Shown: piece after piece, positions 1 through 8,118 of the stretch
Layout of the letters: every line of letters begins with the position of its first letter
How positions within the stretch are numbered: position 1 is the first letter of the stretch
Program-made: the position numbers and the translations under genes
Source: Clostridia bacterium
GTDB lineage: Bacteria; Bacillota_A; Clostridia; Oscillospirales; CAG-272
NCBI GenBank assembly: GCA_017414585.1
Contig: JAFQLN010000147.1
Span: 1 to 27,252 of the forward strand
Direction of reading: 5' to 3'
DNA length: 27,252 bases
Notes under the pieces: model-generated
The model's database searches: none
What the model was told of the DNA's origin: nothing
Seen by the model: only the letters and a program-made list of their open reading frames with translations

Positions 1-76
1 CAGAAAAAAGAAGCAGAAGCACAAAACCAATGGGGACTGAAATATCAATATTCTGAAGTGAAAGGAGGAGAGAGCC

Positions 77-88
77 ATGCCGCCATGA
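77..88 (+). other. SD-led three-codon micro-ORF (MPP, stop)
   Basis: A strong Shine-Dalgarno sequence (AAAGGAGG, 61-68) sits eight bases before an ATG that is followed by only two more codons and a TGA. A second short frame (M-T-V-stop) starts at 85 and overlaps it. It could be a leader peptide for the surface protein gene at 230, or a remnant of a lost gene. I see no other gene in 1-229, and no clear promoter. Confidence 0.25.
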
Positions 89-191
89 CAGTGTGAATGT
101 CAGCAGGCGGATGTGAAAATGAGTGAAACGGCACGGGAATGCAGTTCATCCCACTGTTTCATGCACATACCCGGAACTGCAAATAATAACA

Positions 192-213
192 GGGAATTTC
201 ACTAAGAAATCCC
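192..213 (+). promoter_or_regulatory. Small hairpin just upstream of the ribosome binding site
   Basis: GGGAATTTC (192-200) can pair with GAAATCCC (206-213) with one bulged A and a five-base loop. It lies directly before the AAGGAGG (216-222) that serves the start at 230. It could modulate translation or stabilise the 5' end of the message. Regulatory function is inference. Confidence 0.25.
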
Positions 214-229
214 GCAAGGAGGATTTATC

Positions 230-1540
230 ATGTTCAAAAAAATTATGTATTTCCTGATGGCATCCGTTGTTCTGATGACCTGTGCCGGTGTGCATCTGAT
301 GGCTGCAGAAGGCGAACTGCCTACGGCATCCGTTGTAGAGGGCGATCTTCAGAGTTATTCCATTGATACCCTTGTTGACGGTGTGTATGGCAGCATGGAA
401 CCTGCCAATGACAGTATGCAGCTTTTCTGCAACGGTACTTACCTGGGCGTTCTTTACACCGGCCTGACTGCGGAAATTGATTTTCATGAAGTCAAGAGCT
501 TCGACGAAATGTCCATCGGTTTTCTGCATGACGGATACAAATGGGGCATTGATTTCCCCGAGACTGTCACATTTGAAATTTCGACAGATGGCAGCACCTT
601 TGAAGAATATGCAGTAATTGATATGAGCGAACTTCTTGAGGAAGAAGAATTCTGCATTTACAGAGCAATTACCCCTACAAAAACTGCAGAAGCACAGTAT
701 GTAAGAATTACGGTCGTGCCCAGACTTGAAGCTGCATGGTTCTTCATGGACGAATTCACCATCCATGAACTGGGAGGTATTTCCCTTGAAGAAGCTATCG
801 CAGAAGCGGAAATAGCTGCTGCAAAAGCTGCCGAAGAAGCCGCTGCAAAAGCTGCCGCTGAAGCTGCTGCCAGACCTGCCCCAACGCTTATTGAAGGCGA
901 TCTCCAGAGCTATTCTCTCAGCACCCTCGTTGACGGCGTTTACGGCACTGTAGTGGATGATGGCTCAAAGAATTTCAACAATGGCACTTACACGGGTGTT
1001 CTTTACACCGGTCTGACTGCAGACTTTGACCTGCGTGAAGTCAAGACCTTTGACGAACTGTCCCTCGGTTTCCTCAAGGACGGTGTAAAATGGGGTATCG
1101 AGATTCCCGCATCCGTCAAGTATGAAATCTCAGCAGATGGCAGTACCTTCGAGGAATATGCTGTTATCGATTTGAGCGGACTTACTTTGGACGAAGAATA
1201 CTGCGTTTACAGAGCTGCTTCTCCGAAAAAGACTGTTCAGGCACAGTATATAAGAGTCACCGTAACGCCTAAAGAAGGCGCTGCATGGTTCTTTATGGAT
1301 GAACTCAGCTTCAACGAAACGGAAGCTCTTCCTGCCGAAGAAGTGACTGTTCCCGCTGAAGAAGTATCTGCTCCCGCCGAAGAAGAAACAGTTACCGCTC
1401 CCGCAGTTGAAGAAACCGTTGTTCCTTCTGCAAATGATAAAGCTGAGACAGCTCCGCAGACTTTTGATATGATCAGTGTTATGTTCGTTCTGTCCGCTGT
1501 TTCCGCGCTGGCACTCTCTGCTGTAAGAAAGAAAAAGTAA
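230..1540 (+). CDS. Secreted surface protein, two discoidin-like repeats, PQTFD-type C-terminal sorting tail
   Basis: This 436-residue protein starts with a signal peptide (about residues 1-26, ending near LMAAEG). Two closely similar repeats follow (about 37-180 and 222-363). Both begin EGDLQSYS, share GTYxGVLYTGLTA and end near AAWFFMDE. The length and the late R-[IV]-T-V / WFFMDE pattern suggest a discoidin (F5/8 type C-like) carbohydrate-binding beta-sandwich; this is inferred from pattern. The repeats are joined by an Ala/Glu/Lys-rich segment, probably a rigid helix (about 190-216). The C-terminus has a Pro-Ala-Glu-rich stalk (about 367-405), then PQTFD (about 409-413), a hydrophobic segment and the end RKKK. 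That layout is that of a sortase signal, with Phe where LPXTG has Gly. AAGGAGG at 216-222 supports the start. It is probably a wall-attached binding or adhesion protein with no catalytic domain. Confidence 0.75.
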   Translation: MFKKIMYFLMASVVLMTCAGVHLMAAEGELPTASVVEGDLQSYSIDTLVDGVYGSMEPANDSMQLFCNGTYLGVLYTGLTAEIDFHEVKSFDEMSIGFLHDGYKWGIDFPETVTFEISTDGSTFEEYAVIDMSELLEEEEFCIYRAITPTKTAEAQYVRITVVPRLEAAWFFMDEFTIHELGGISLEEAIAEAEIAAAKAAEEAAAKAAAEAAARPAPTLIEGDLQSYSLSTLVDGVYGTVVDDGSKNFNNGTYTGVLYTGLTADFDLREVKTFDELSLGFLKDGVKWGIEIPASVKYEISADGSTFEEYAVIDLSGLTLDEEYCVYRAASPKKTVQAQYIRVTVTPKEGAAWFFMDELSFNETEALPAEEVTVPAEEVSAPAEEETVTAPAVEETVVPSANDKAETAPQTFDMISVMFVLSAVSALALSAVRKKK

Positions 1541-1551
1541 GAACGATGCAC

Positions 1552-1579
1552 GAAGCCGGCTGAACAGACAGTCGGCTTC
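1552..1579 (+). terminator. Hairpin after the surface protein gene
   Basis: GAAGCCGGCTG (1552-1562) pairs with CAGTCGGCTTC (1569-1579) with one G-U pair. The following CCCCGTTTA has only a weak U tract, so termination may be inefficient. Confidence 0.45.
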
Positions 1580-1644
1580 CCCGTTTACCCGATCAGATGC
1601 CTATGCGAAGATGATCATGCCTGCCTGTAACGGGCAATATATAC

Positions 1645-1673
1645 TTGACAAAACAACCGGGATACAGTATGAT
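1645..1673 (+). promoter_or_regulatory. Sigma-A promoter of the AraC-family gene
   Basis: TTGACA (1645-1650), a 17-base spacer and TATGAT (1668-1673). The predicted transcript start near 1680 gives a very short leader before the ribosome binding site at 1684-1689. Confidence 0.75.
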
Positions 1674-1696
1674 GAAAAGCAGAAGGAGGGATGAGA

Positions 1697-2575
1697 ATGA
1701 ACGATATGCCAAAGCCGACAGAGCAGCGCTATCATCTGGACAGATCCTATCTGCAGAAGCCGGTGCGATACAAAGATATATCCCTGATCCAGATCGGTCG
1801 GCTGCACTGCACACCTCACACAGTGGTGGAAAAGCACACGCACCTGAACTGGTTTGAGCTGACCGCCATAACCGATGGATGCGGCGTGATCGGCACCAAT
1901 GGGGACAGCATCCGTGTACGCAGCGGCGATATTCACTTGTCGTTCCCCGGAGACTTTCACGAAATCTGCACGGATACACAAACACCTCTCAAGTGTGATT
2001 TCTTTTCCTTTTTTCCTGAAGATCCCGAAATTCTGCAGGAAATGGAAGCGATTGCACAATACCGGTATCCTGCCCGCAAGCGCCTTTTTTCCGATGAGCG
2101 GATTGTCTATCAGATCAGCAACGCTATTGCGGAACTGAACGATCCCGCTGCGCACAGCACCCGAATACTGGAAACAATTTTTTTACAGATCGTTCTTTAT
2201 CTTCTGGATGATCTGCAGCGGGAAGAAAGTTTGCCTTTAAAAAGAAAAATCAGACACCCGGAAGAACTTTGTTTTCAGATGATGCACTACATTGATACGC
2301 ATCTGTACAGGATGCGCAGCCTGTCGGAAATAGCGGATTCGCTCAATTACAGCTACAGTTATCTGTCCGAGCTGTTCCGGCAGAGTACGGGAGATACCCT
2401 GCAGAACTACTACCGCATTCGCAGACTGGAAGCAGCGAAACAGCTGATTGGGGAAGGAAAGCTGAAAATCGGTGAAATCGCCGAACTTTTGCAGTATTCC
2501 TCCATCTATACTTTCAGCCGTGCATTCCGGGAACAGTTCGGCGTTTCCCCGACTGATCTGCGCAAGAAGAAATAA
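1697..2575 (+). CDS. AraC-family transcriptional regulator with N-terminal cupin domain
   Basis: A 292-residue regulator. The N-terminal half has cupin features (HTVVEKHTHLNWFEL, then GDSIRVRSGDIHLSFPGDFHE), the usual sugar- or metabolite-sensing domain of this family. The last ~100 residues form the double helix-turn-helix of AraC proteins: SLSEIADSLNYSYSYLSELF, then KIGEIAELLQYSSIYTFSRAFR and the ending FGVSPTDLRKK. An in-frame ATG at 1691 lies one base from AGGAGG (1684-1689), which is too close. The ATG at 1697 has seven-base spacing and is preferred. It precedes the UroD-like/solute-binding protein operon on the same strand, about 90 bases away, so it is the likely regulator of that operon. 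The ligand is not evident. Confidence 0.88.
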   Translation: MNDMPKPTEQRYHLDRSYLQKPVRYKDISLIQIGRLHCTPHTVVEKHTHLNWFELTAITDGCGVIGTNGDSIRVRSGDIHLSFPGDFHEICTDTQTPLKCDFFSFFPEDPEILQEMEAIAQYRYPARKRLFSDERIVYQISNAIAELNDPAAHSTRILETIFLQIVLYLLDDLQREESLPLKRKIRHPEELCFQMMHYIDTHLYRMRSLSEIADSLNYSYSYLSELFRQSTGDTLQNYYRIRRLEAAKQLIGEGKLKIGEIAELLQYSSIYTFSRAFREQFGVSPTDLRKKK

Positions 2576-2602
2576 TGATAAATTTTACAGAAACATCCAT
2601 CA

Positions 2603-2631
2603 TTTACAATCGTGAATCACGTATGTATAAT
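2603..2631 (+). promoter_or_regulatory. Promoter of the UroD-like operon with palindrome in the spacer
   Basis: TTTACA (2603-2608), a 17-base spacer and TATAAT (2626-2631). The spacer holds a perfect 11-base palindrome CGTGAATCACG (2611-2621), which could be an operator. The ribosome binding site GGGAG lies just before the ATG at 2664. Confidence 0.75.
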
Positions 2632-2663
2632 GGAAGAAACAAGCAACTATTAAGGGAGTTATC

Positions 2664-3692
2664 ATGAACGGATATCAGCGGGTTATGCACGCACTGCGTT
2701 TTGAAGCAAGCGACAGAGCTGCGATCGTTCCCGAGTTAATTCAGCACAATCTGGAAATTGCCGGAGAAACACACCGTGCTTTTTCCAGCGATCCGCAGGT
2801 CATGTGCAAAGTCATTCTGACCGGGCTGAAAAAATATGAAACGGACGCGGTCTATGTCAGTTCCGACAATTATATGATCGTGGAAGCCATGGGCGGTCAG
2901 GCAGTACTGCCTCCGGATGCTCCGCCGGTTCTTTTGAAAACGGCTGCCGCCTCCATAGAAGAAGCACTGGCACTCGCTCCGCTTGATGTGACCAAAGGGC
3001 GAATTCCCGTTATTCTGGAAGCTACGCAGATGCTGCGGGATATTCTGAAAGACGAAATCTTTGTCAAAACCTGCATCGATTCCGCTCCTTTTTCAGCTGC
3101 TTCTGCTGTTCTCGGACCGCAGAATTTCATGTACAGTCTGATGGATGAACCCGAGATGTGCCACCGGTTTCTTGAAAACTGTACCGAATCGGTTATTCGA
3201 TACGGTATTGCCGCTGCGAAAGCCGGTGCACACGGTCTTGCCTTCGGGGATTCACCTTCCGTTATGCTCGGTAGGGAGATGTACGAAGAATTTGCTTTGC
3301 CGTATGCGCAGAAAGCCATCCGTACATTGCAGCAGGAAACCGGTCTGCCCGTGTTTTATCATATCTGCGGGGATACCCGGCATATTCTTGACCTGATGGT
3401 ACGGACCGGCGCCGACTGTCTGGAAATTGACAGCCTTGTTCCGATGGCGTACGCGAAGGAAATCGTAAACGGTGCGTGTGCGCTGGAGGGCAATGTCAGC
3501 ACGATTGAAGCATTTTTCCAGGGTACTCCGGAGGATGTACGCCGGGAGACAAATGCCATTCTCGATCTGTTCGGAAACCGCGGCGGGGTGATTCTCAGTT
3601 CCGCCTGTGAAATTCCGAGACTTTCCCCCACTGAAAATGTCCGTGCACTGACTGACGCAGTTTTCAGCTATCCCTACCAGCAGGCAGAATAA
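2664..3692 (+). CDS. UroD/MtaA-family protein, corrinoid methyltransferase-like
   Basis: A 342-residue protein of the uroporphyrinogen decarboxylase fold. It lacks the N-terminal Arg-rich substrate motif of heme UroD (normally R-x-P-x-W-x-M-R-Q-A-G-R). It does carry a zinc-site pattern of the MtaA/CmuA methyltransferase branch: H233-x-C235 in FYHICGDTRHIL, and C315 in SSACEIPRLSP. The expected role is therefore methyl transfer from a methylated corrinoid protein to an acceptor, in the cytoplasm. However, many such genes in gut Clostridia sit in sugar operons with no corrinoid protein and have no proven reaction. The next gene is a solute-binding lipoprotein (34-base gap) and no terminator separates them. 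No corrinoid protein or activating enzyme is present in this window, so the partner must be elsewhere or the activity differs. Confidence 0.82.
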   Translation: MNGYQRVMHALRFEASDRAAIVPELIQHNLEIAGETHRAFSSDPQVMCKVILTGLKKYETDAVYVSSDNYMIVEAMGGQAVLPPDAPPVLLKTAAASIEEALALAPLDVTKGRIPVILEATQMLRDILKDEIFVKTCIDSAPFSAASAVLGPQNFMYSLMDEPEMCHRFLENCTESVIRYGIAAAKAGAHGLAFGDSPSVMLGREMYEEFALPYAQKAIRTLQQETGLPVFYHICGDTRHILDLMVRTGADCLEIDSLVPMAYAKEIVNGACALEGNVSTIEAFFQGTPEDVRRETNAILDLFGNRGGVILSSACEIPRLSPTENVRALTDAVFSYPYQQAE

Positions 3693-3726
3693 ACTGCTTG
3701 ATTATTTTTTGAAAGGAATTACACTT

Positions 3727-5178
3727 ATGAAAAAGCTGCTTTCCGGTACTCTTGCAAACCTTCTTTTACTGCAGGCACTTGCATCCTGTGCTGCTGACGA
3801 AACGGAAAATCCGGTCAACAACGCCGGTTCCGTTCAAACAGAAGCAAACGAAACATCTTCTGACACCGAAACGGAATCCGATGTTCCCGTTTTTCCCGAA
3901 ATGACTTTCAACGGAGAAGACATATGCTTTCTGACAGAGTACAGAAATGGTGATATTTACGCCAGCATCGAAATTTATGCAGAAGGCATTGACGGAACGC
4001 TGATCAACGACGCTGTATACGAGCGAAATCAGCTGATTGAGGGACAGTTTGATATCCTCATCACGCAGGAACGGCTGAACAACGCAGATAAGGTAGCGGC
4101 AACCAGTATTTTGGCACAGGACAATGCATATGATGTCGTCATGCCGTACCTGAATGCTTCAACCAGAAATGCCCTGGAAGGATATTATCTGGATCTGAAT
4201 ACTGTCGATAATCTTCATTTGGAAAACAAATGGTGGGATCAGAATGCGAATGAGACGCTCAGAATCAAGAACAAGCTGTATTTTTCCACCGGTGACATCA
4301 GCATTCTTGACAACGAATGTATGCTTGTTCTTTTCTTCAACAAGCCGATGATCAGAGATTTCCAGCTGGACAGCCCTTACGATCTTGTCAAGGAAGGCAA
4401 ATGGACGATAGATGTTCTGCAGGATATGAGTGAAACGATCAATCACGACCTCAACGGCGACGGCGAAATGACACTTGAGGACGACCGTTTCGGTCTGTAT
4501 GTATTCCCTAATACCCCCATGGCATTATTCTTTGCTTCCGGCGAAAAAATTACTGCTCTCGATGCGGAGGGCAATCAGCAGCTTGTTATGTACAATGAGC
4601 GATCTGCGGATGTAATCAACAGGATTATGGAACTGACGCTTTCCGACAATGTAATTTCCGGTGATTATGTCCTTTCCGAAGAGGCATTGATGCAGGGACG
4701 TCTTCTTTTTGGTGCATGGGCACTGACAGAAATTGCAAGTCTGCGTGACAGCGAACAGGATTTTGGTATTCTCCCCTTCCCGAAATACGATGAGGCGCAG
4801 GAGAGATATCACTGCATCATCAGCACGATTCTGACTCCTATGGTGAGCATTCCCGTGACCAATGCCGAACCCGATAAAGCAGGTTTGATATTGGAAGCAA
4901 TGGCATACTATTCTGTAGACACACTGACACACGCTTATTATGATAAAGCTCTCAACGGCCGCTATATCCGTGACACGGAATCCAGCGAAATGTTCGATAT
5001 CATGTTCGCCAGTGCTGTTTATGACTTCGGTTACATTTTCAATGTAGGTGGTTTGGGCAATCTGCTTGAAACAATGTTCAATAAAAAATCTACTGCGTTT
5101 ACTTCCTCGTATAAAAGAATGAGCAAGAAAGCACTGAATGAAATTGAAACGATCTTTGGTGAAGCTGCTGTAAACTGA
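3727..5178 (+). CDS. Extracellular solute-binding lipoprotein (ABC family 1 type)
   Basis: A 483-residue lipoprotein. The signal peptide ends in a lipobox ALASC with Cys21 as the lipidated residue, followed by a Glu/Thr/Ser-rich tether. The body has solute-binding features: an N-terminal lobe with NAYDVVMPYLNAST, a central DLNGDGEMTLEDDRFGL loop of EF-hand-like type often seen in these proteins, and FGILPFPKYD near the middle of the C-terminal lobe. A frame extension begins with TTG at 3709, but GAAAGGA (3711-3717) is the ribosome binding site for the ATG at 3727, so the latter start is used. No permease or ATPase genes follow. It must share an importer encoded elsewhere or work as a sensor. 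It lies in an operon with the UroD-like gene and ends at the terminator at 5230. The substrate is unknown; an oligosaccharide is likely. Confidence 0.85.
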   Translation: MKKLLSGTLANLLLLQALASCAADETENPVNNAGSVQTEANETSSDTETESDVPVFPEMTFNGEDICFLTEYRNGDIYASIEIYAEGIDGTLINDAVYERNQLIEGQFDILITQERLNNADKVAATSILAQDNAYDVVMPYLNASTRNALEGYYLDLNTVDNLHLENKWWDQNANETLRIKNKLYFSTGDISILDNECMLVLFFNKPMIRDFQLDSPYDLVKEGKWTIDVLQDMSETINHDLNGDGEMTLEDDRFGLYVFPNTPMALFFASGEKITALDAEGNQQLVMYNERSADVINRIMELTLSDNVISGDYVLSEEALMQGRLLFGAWALTEIASLRDSEQDFGILPFPKYDEAQERYHCIISTILTPMVSIPVTNAEPDKAGLILEAMAYYSVDTLTHAYYDKALNGRYIRDTESSEMFDIMFASAVYDFGYIFNVGGLGNLLETMFNKKSTAFTSSYKRMSKKALNEIETIFGEAAVN

Positions 5179-5229
5179 TTGCTGCATCAGGAGATACCAG
5201 CCGCGCGATTTCTCTGATAAACCAACCAC

Positions 5230-5269
5230 GACCGGGTTATCTTATATAAGGATAGCTCGGTCTCTTTTT
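5230..5269 (+). terminator. Rho-independent terminator of the UroD/solute-binding protein operon
   Basis: A twelve-base-pair stem (5230-5241 with 5251-5262, two G-U pairs) with a nine-base AT-rich loop, followed by TCTTTTT. It lies 51 bases after the stop codon. Confidence 0.85.
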
Positions 5270-5622
5270 GGTGACAGCCAAAATAAGACTGCCGCACGGG
5301 ACAGTTCTCTCATAATCATCAGCCAACATCTGAAAACGAGTTTCGGCTTTTTTCGTTGTATCGGACAATGAGTCTTGTTTTTGCGTATATGACTCACTCA
5401 TATACTGTTCTTCAGGAATACGAAAAAGCAATAGCGTTTCTCTGCACTTGCCGGACAACTCCAGTCTTCTGCCCGGAACAGTGCTGGCAATATTGCCGTT
5501 CGCAATCCGATGCATTTTTCGATGAAGATAAAGCATAGCTTTACTCTAAGAAATCTTCCGGCAAATAATCTCCTGTCCCTTATAGTTCAGAGAGCTTTCA
5601 TACAACAATACATCATTTTCAT
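5270..5622. other. Intergenic stretch with no supported gene
   Basis: About 350 bases between two converging operons. A minus-strand frame of 99 codons (5237-5536) overlaps the terminator at 5230 and has no ribosome binding site. A second minus-strand frame around 5550-5620 reads like a protein C-terminus (it includes NDVLLYESSLNYKGQEIICR) but has no start, because it lies just past the terminator at 5623-5677. The stretch may be a decayed gene. I cannot identify a family. Confidence 0.35.
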
Positions 5623-5677
5623 AAAAAAACCTCTCTTTCCGACGCGGCTGCAGATTACCGCATCGAAAGAGAGGTTT
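5623..5677 (-). terminator. Strong terminator of the IclR/QueG-like operon
   Basis: A stem of about 20 base pairs (5627-5647 with 5658-5677, one bulge) reads AAACCTCTCTTTC...GAAAGAGAGGTTT. On the minus strand it runs into a seven-base U tract. It lies about 90 bases beyond the stop at 5770. Confidence 0.9.
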
Positions 5678-5769
5678 CTCTGTTTATCGGGATATAGTTT
5701 CACACACGGTCAGATGCATCAACCGTATCGGAACCTGCTGTACCGCAGAACGAACAGAATTGGGAGCTG

Positions 5770-8070
5770 TCAGCTCAGCGGGCATTCCGTGATGCACTTT
5801 TCCGCGTTGCCGGGACGTCCCTTGGTGATCGGATCGCGCTGACGCAGTCCGGCATCCAGCTGTTCCACCGTGACCTTGCCCACAGGCATCAGGTTCATCT
5901 TCGAGCCGAGGCAGTCGTCACCGTCCGCGTTCGTCAGGACATACCGGGAAGCCCACTGGCAGGTAACGGTGTCAAGCGGAATGTATCTGCACGCATTGCC
6001 GTCGATGCTGATCGAAACAGCGTCATCCTCGCACAGTGCCTTCATCGGGCAGGCAGTGATGCAGCGGCGGCATCCGGCACAGGTCTTTTCCTGAATCGTA
6101 TTCGGGAGAACGGCATCCGCTTCCAGTTCCGCGTCGGTGACAATGCAGATGAAGCGCTGGTTGACGCCGTATTTCTTCGTGTACAGACTGCCCGCGTAGG
6201 TCAGCTCACCCAGACCTGCCGCAGCAGCTTCAAAGGAGCAGTCGAACGGGGAAGCATATTCACCGCGCGGCGATGCGATCGGAGAACCCATGCCGAGCAG
6301 ATCGCGGGTCAGGACAGCCTTTTTGCCTGCACGGCGGAGGGCTTTCACCAGTTCATAGCCGATCATGGAAAGCTCGTTCTGCGCCTGCGACTGAGCGAAG
6401 ATGAACGGACCGACCGCTTCGGCAGGTTCCCGTCCGGCACGTCTTGCGCTTTCACCCGGATAGCTGATGCCCACCACGATGACGTTTTTCGCGTCTGCCA
6501 GATAATCGGTTGTGCTGTACAGAGTACGCTGGGTTTCGGTGATCACGGGATCGAAGACGCGGAAAATACCGTTCTTGTCGCGTACATTGAAGAGTTTTTC
6601 CCCATCCTTGACCGGGCGAAGCTGATCGGCAACGCTGTCCATGCGTGCAGCAGGCGCAACGCCGAGCATATCCGCGCCGAATTCCTTTGCGGCCGCTTCC
6701 AGAGATTCCTTGAGGGTCAGCTTCGACGCAGTGCCCGTTTTTTCCGTGAGATACCAGTCTTTTTCTTCCAGCGGCGCATCGGTGATGACGATCATGGAAG
6801 TGGTCGTATCGCCTTCGGGCAGATCCCATGCGATGTACGGGTCAACATACTGCCGCAGGGAACGCATATTCGGCATGGTGCTGTAGCCCAGCTGTTCGAT
6901 TTCGCGTGCAATGTCATAGTTTGCGTAGCCCAGACCCAGACCGACAGCGGAGGATACGGGTGTACTGTGACGATGGGTCAGCGCGGGGGAGGTTGTCTTG
7001 TCCGGTGCCGGCATGACTGCGGAAATCACAACGACATTCTTCGCGCCCGGCATCTTCGCTGTCAGATCACAGCCGCGTTCTGCGAGGGTTTCGGCGGATA
7101 CAATCGTGATGCGGTCAGCGTGGTACTGCAGTCCGATGCAGCTCATGCGGTCGTATACGGCGCGGCTGATCGGCTGATCCGGATCGGCGAAGGGACGGAT
7201 ACGGCGGTTGTACGGAGAGTAGCTTTCGTCGCGGAAGCGTCTATTCTTCGGTACGCAGACCTTGATGCACACACCCATTTCACCGCCGCGGCGACCCTTT
7301 TCCGCTTCACGTTTGATGATGGCTTCTTCCGTGACAACATCGGGAATGACGTCGTCCAGATCGAGGTCAAAGTGTTCGCCCCACGCGCATCTCCACAGAT
7401 TCTTGTTTGCAAAGCGGTGCTTGTATACTTTTCCGTCCGTGTCGCGGATATTGAGCATATTCACGCCGTTCACTTCCTTGCGGTAAGCGTCGGTCGGGCA
7501 GCAGCGGATACATTCGCCGCACATATCGCAGAGCGTTCCGCCGGGGAGCAGGGGAGTCGGCTCGAGTTCCGCGTCGGTGATGATCGAAACAAAACGGTTG
7601 CGCGGGCCGAATTCGGGCGACATTGCCAGACCGTTCCAGCCAAGCTCGGTCAGACCGGCACATACACTCGCGTAAATATGCGACATATCGGGGGAGAAGA
7701 CTGCGTCCAGTTCCTTGTAATTGCGGTAGCGCCAGATGTTCGAGGAGACAATCGGTACGGCGTTGTAGCCGTTGTTGTCGAGAAAATGACCAATGGTGAA
7801 GGAGATGTGGTCGAGCTTGGTGTTCATGGTATACTGAACTGTGTACGATTCAAATACCTGGCTCTTACCGTGTTCGCCGCCTTCGAGCTCCATGGTTGCG
7901 GTCGGATGCTGAATTGCGCAGACGATGACAGTCTTTGCAGTGGGCATAATTCCTTTCGGGCTCATTTTGATCGGTGCTTCATCGAAACGGCTGATGTTTG
8001 CAAAGCCGACCAGATCCGCGCCGAGTTCATGTGCCAGCGTCTTGATGCGCTGTGTCATGCGAATGTCCAT
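5770..8070 (-). CDS. Multi-module QueG/reductive-dehalogenase-like 4Fe-4S protein
   Basis: A 766-residue protein with internal duplication. Module 1 (about 5-290) and module 3 (about 452-766) share the same plan. Each opens with a helix and ELGADLVGFA / EFGADMLGVA, then a Rossmann-like strand (TAKTVIVCAI / AKNVIVVGIS). TDAELE follows (166-170; 645-650), then a ferredoxin motif CxxCxxCxxxCP (C181/184/187/191; C664/667/670/674). Each closes with a lone Cys (C228; C704) and a CxxxC pair followed by Pro one or two residues on (C268/C272; C759/C763). Module 2 (about 305-440) has only the N-terminal half and no iron-sulfur motif. The order matches epoxyqueuosine reductase (QueG) and reductive dehalogenase relatives, which hold two 4Fe-4S clusters and usually cobalamin. 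QueG itself is about 350-400 residues with one module. There is no signal peptide, so it is cytoplasmic. The substrate is unknown; queuosine synthesis is unlikely. AAAGGAAAG precedes the ATG, and the IclR gene lies 48 bases upstream. Confidence 0.8.
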   Translation of the reverse strand: MDIRMTQRIKTLAHELGADLVGFANISRFDEAPIKMSPKGIMPTAKTVIVCAIQHPTATMELEGGEHGKSQVFESYTVQYTMNTKLDHISFTIGHFLDNNGYNAVPIVSSNIWRYRNYKELDAVFSPDMSHIYASVCAGLTELGWNGLAMSPEFGPRNRFVSIITDAELEPTPLLPGGTLCDMCGECIRCCPTDAYRKEVNGVNMLNIRDTDGKVYKHRFANKNLWRCAWGEHFDLDLDDVIPDVVTEEAIIKREAEKGRRGGEMGVCIKVCVPKNRRFRDESYSPYNRRIRPFADPDQPISRAVYDRMSCIGLQYHADRITIVSAETLAERGCDLTAKMPGAKNVVVISAVMPAPDKTTSPALTHRHSTPVSSAVGLGLGYANYDIAREIEQLGYSTMPNMRSLRQYVDPYIAWDLPEGDTTTSMIVITDAPLEEKDWYLTEKTGTASKLTLKESLEAAAKEFGADMLGVAPAARMDSVADQLRPVKDGEKLFNVRDKNGIFRVFDPVITETQRTLYSTTDYLADAKNVIVVGISYPGESARRAGREPAEAVGPFIFAQSQAQNELSMIGYELVKALRRAGKKAVLTRDLLGMGSPIASPRGEYASPFDCSFEAAAAGLGELTYAGSLYTKKYGVNQRFICIVTDAELEADAVLPNTIQEKTCAGCRRCITACPMKALCEDDAVSISIDGNACRYIPLDTVTCQWASRYVLTNADGDDCLGSKMNLMPVGKVTVEQLDAGLRQRDPITKGRPGNAEKCITECPLS

Positions 8071-8118
8071 ACTTCTTTCCTTTCTGATGTTCAGATGATT
8101 CTGGATGATTCTGTATGT

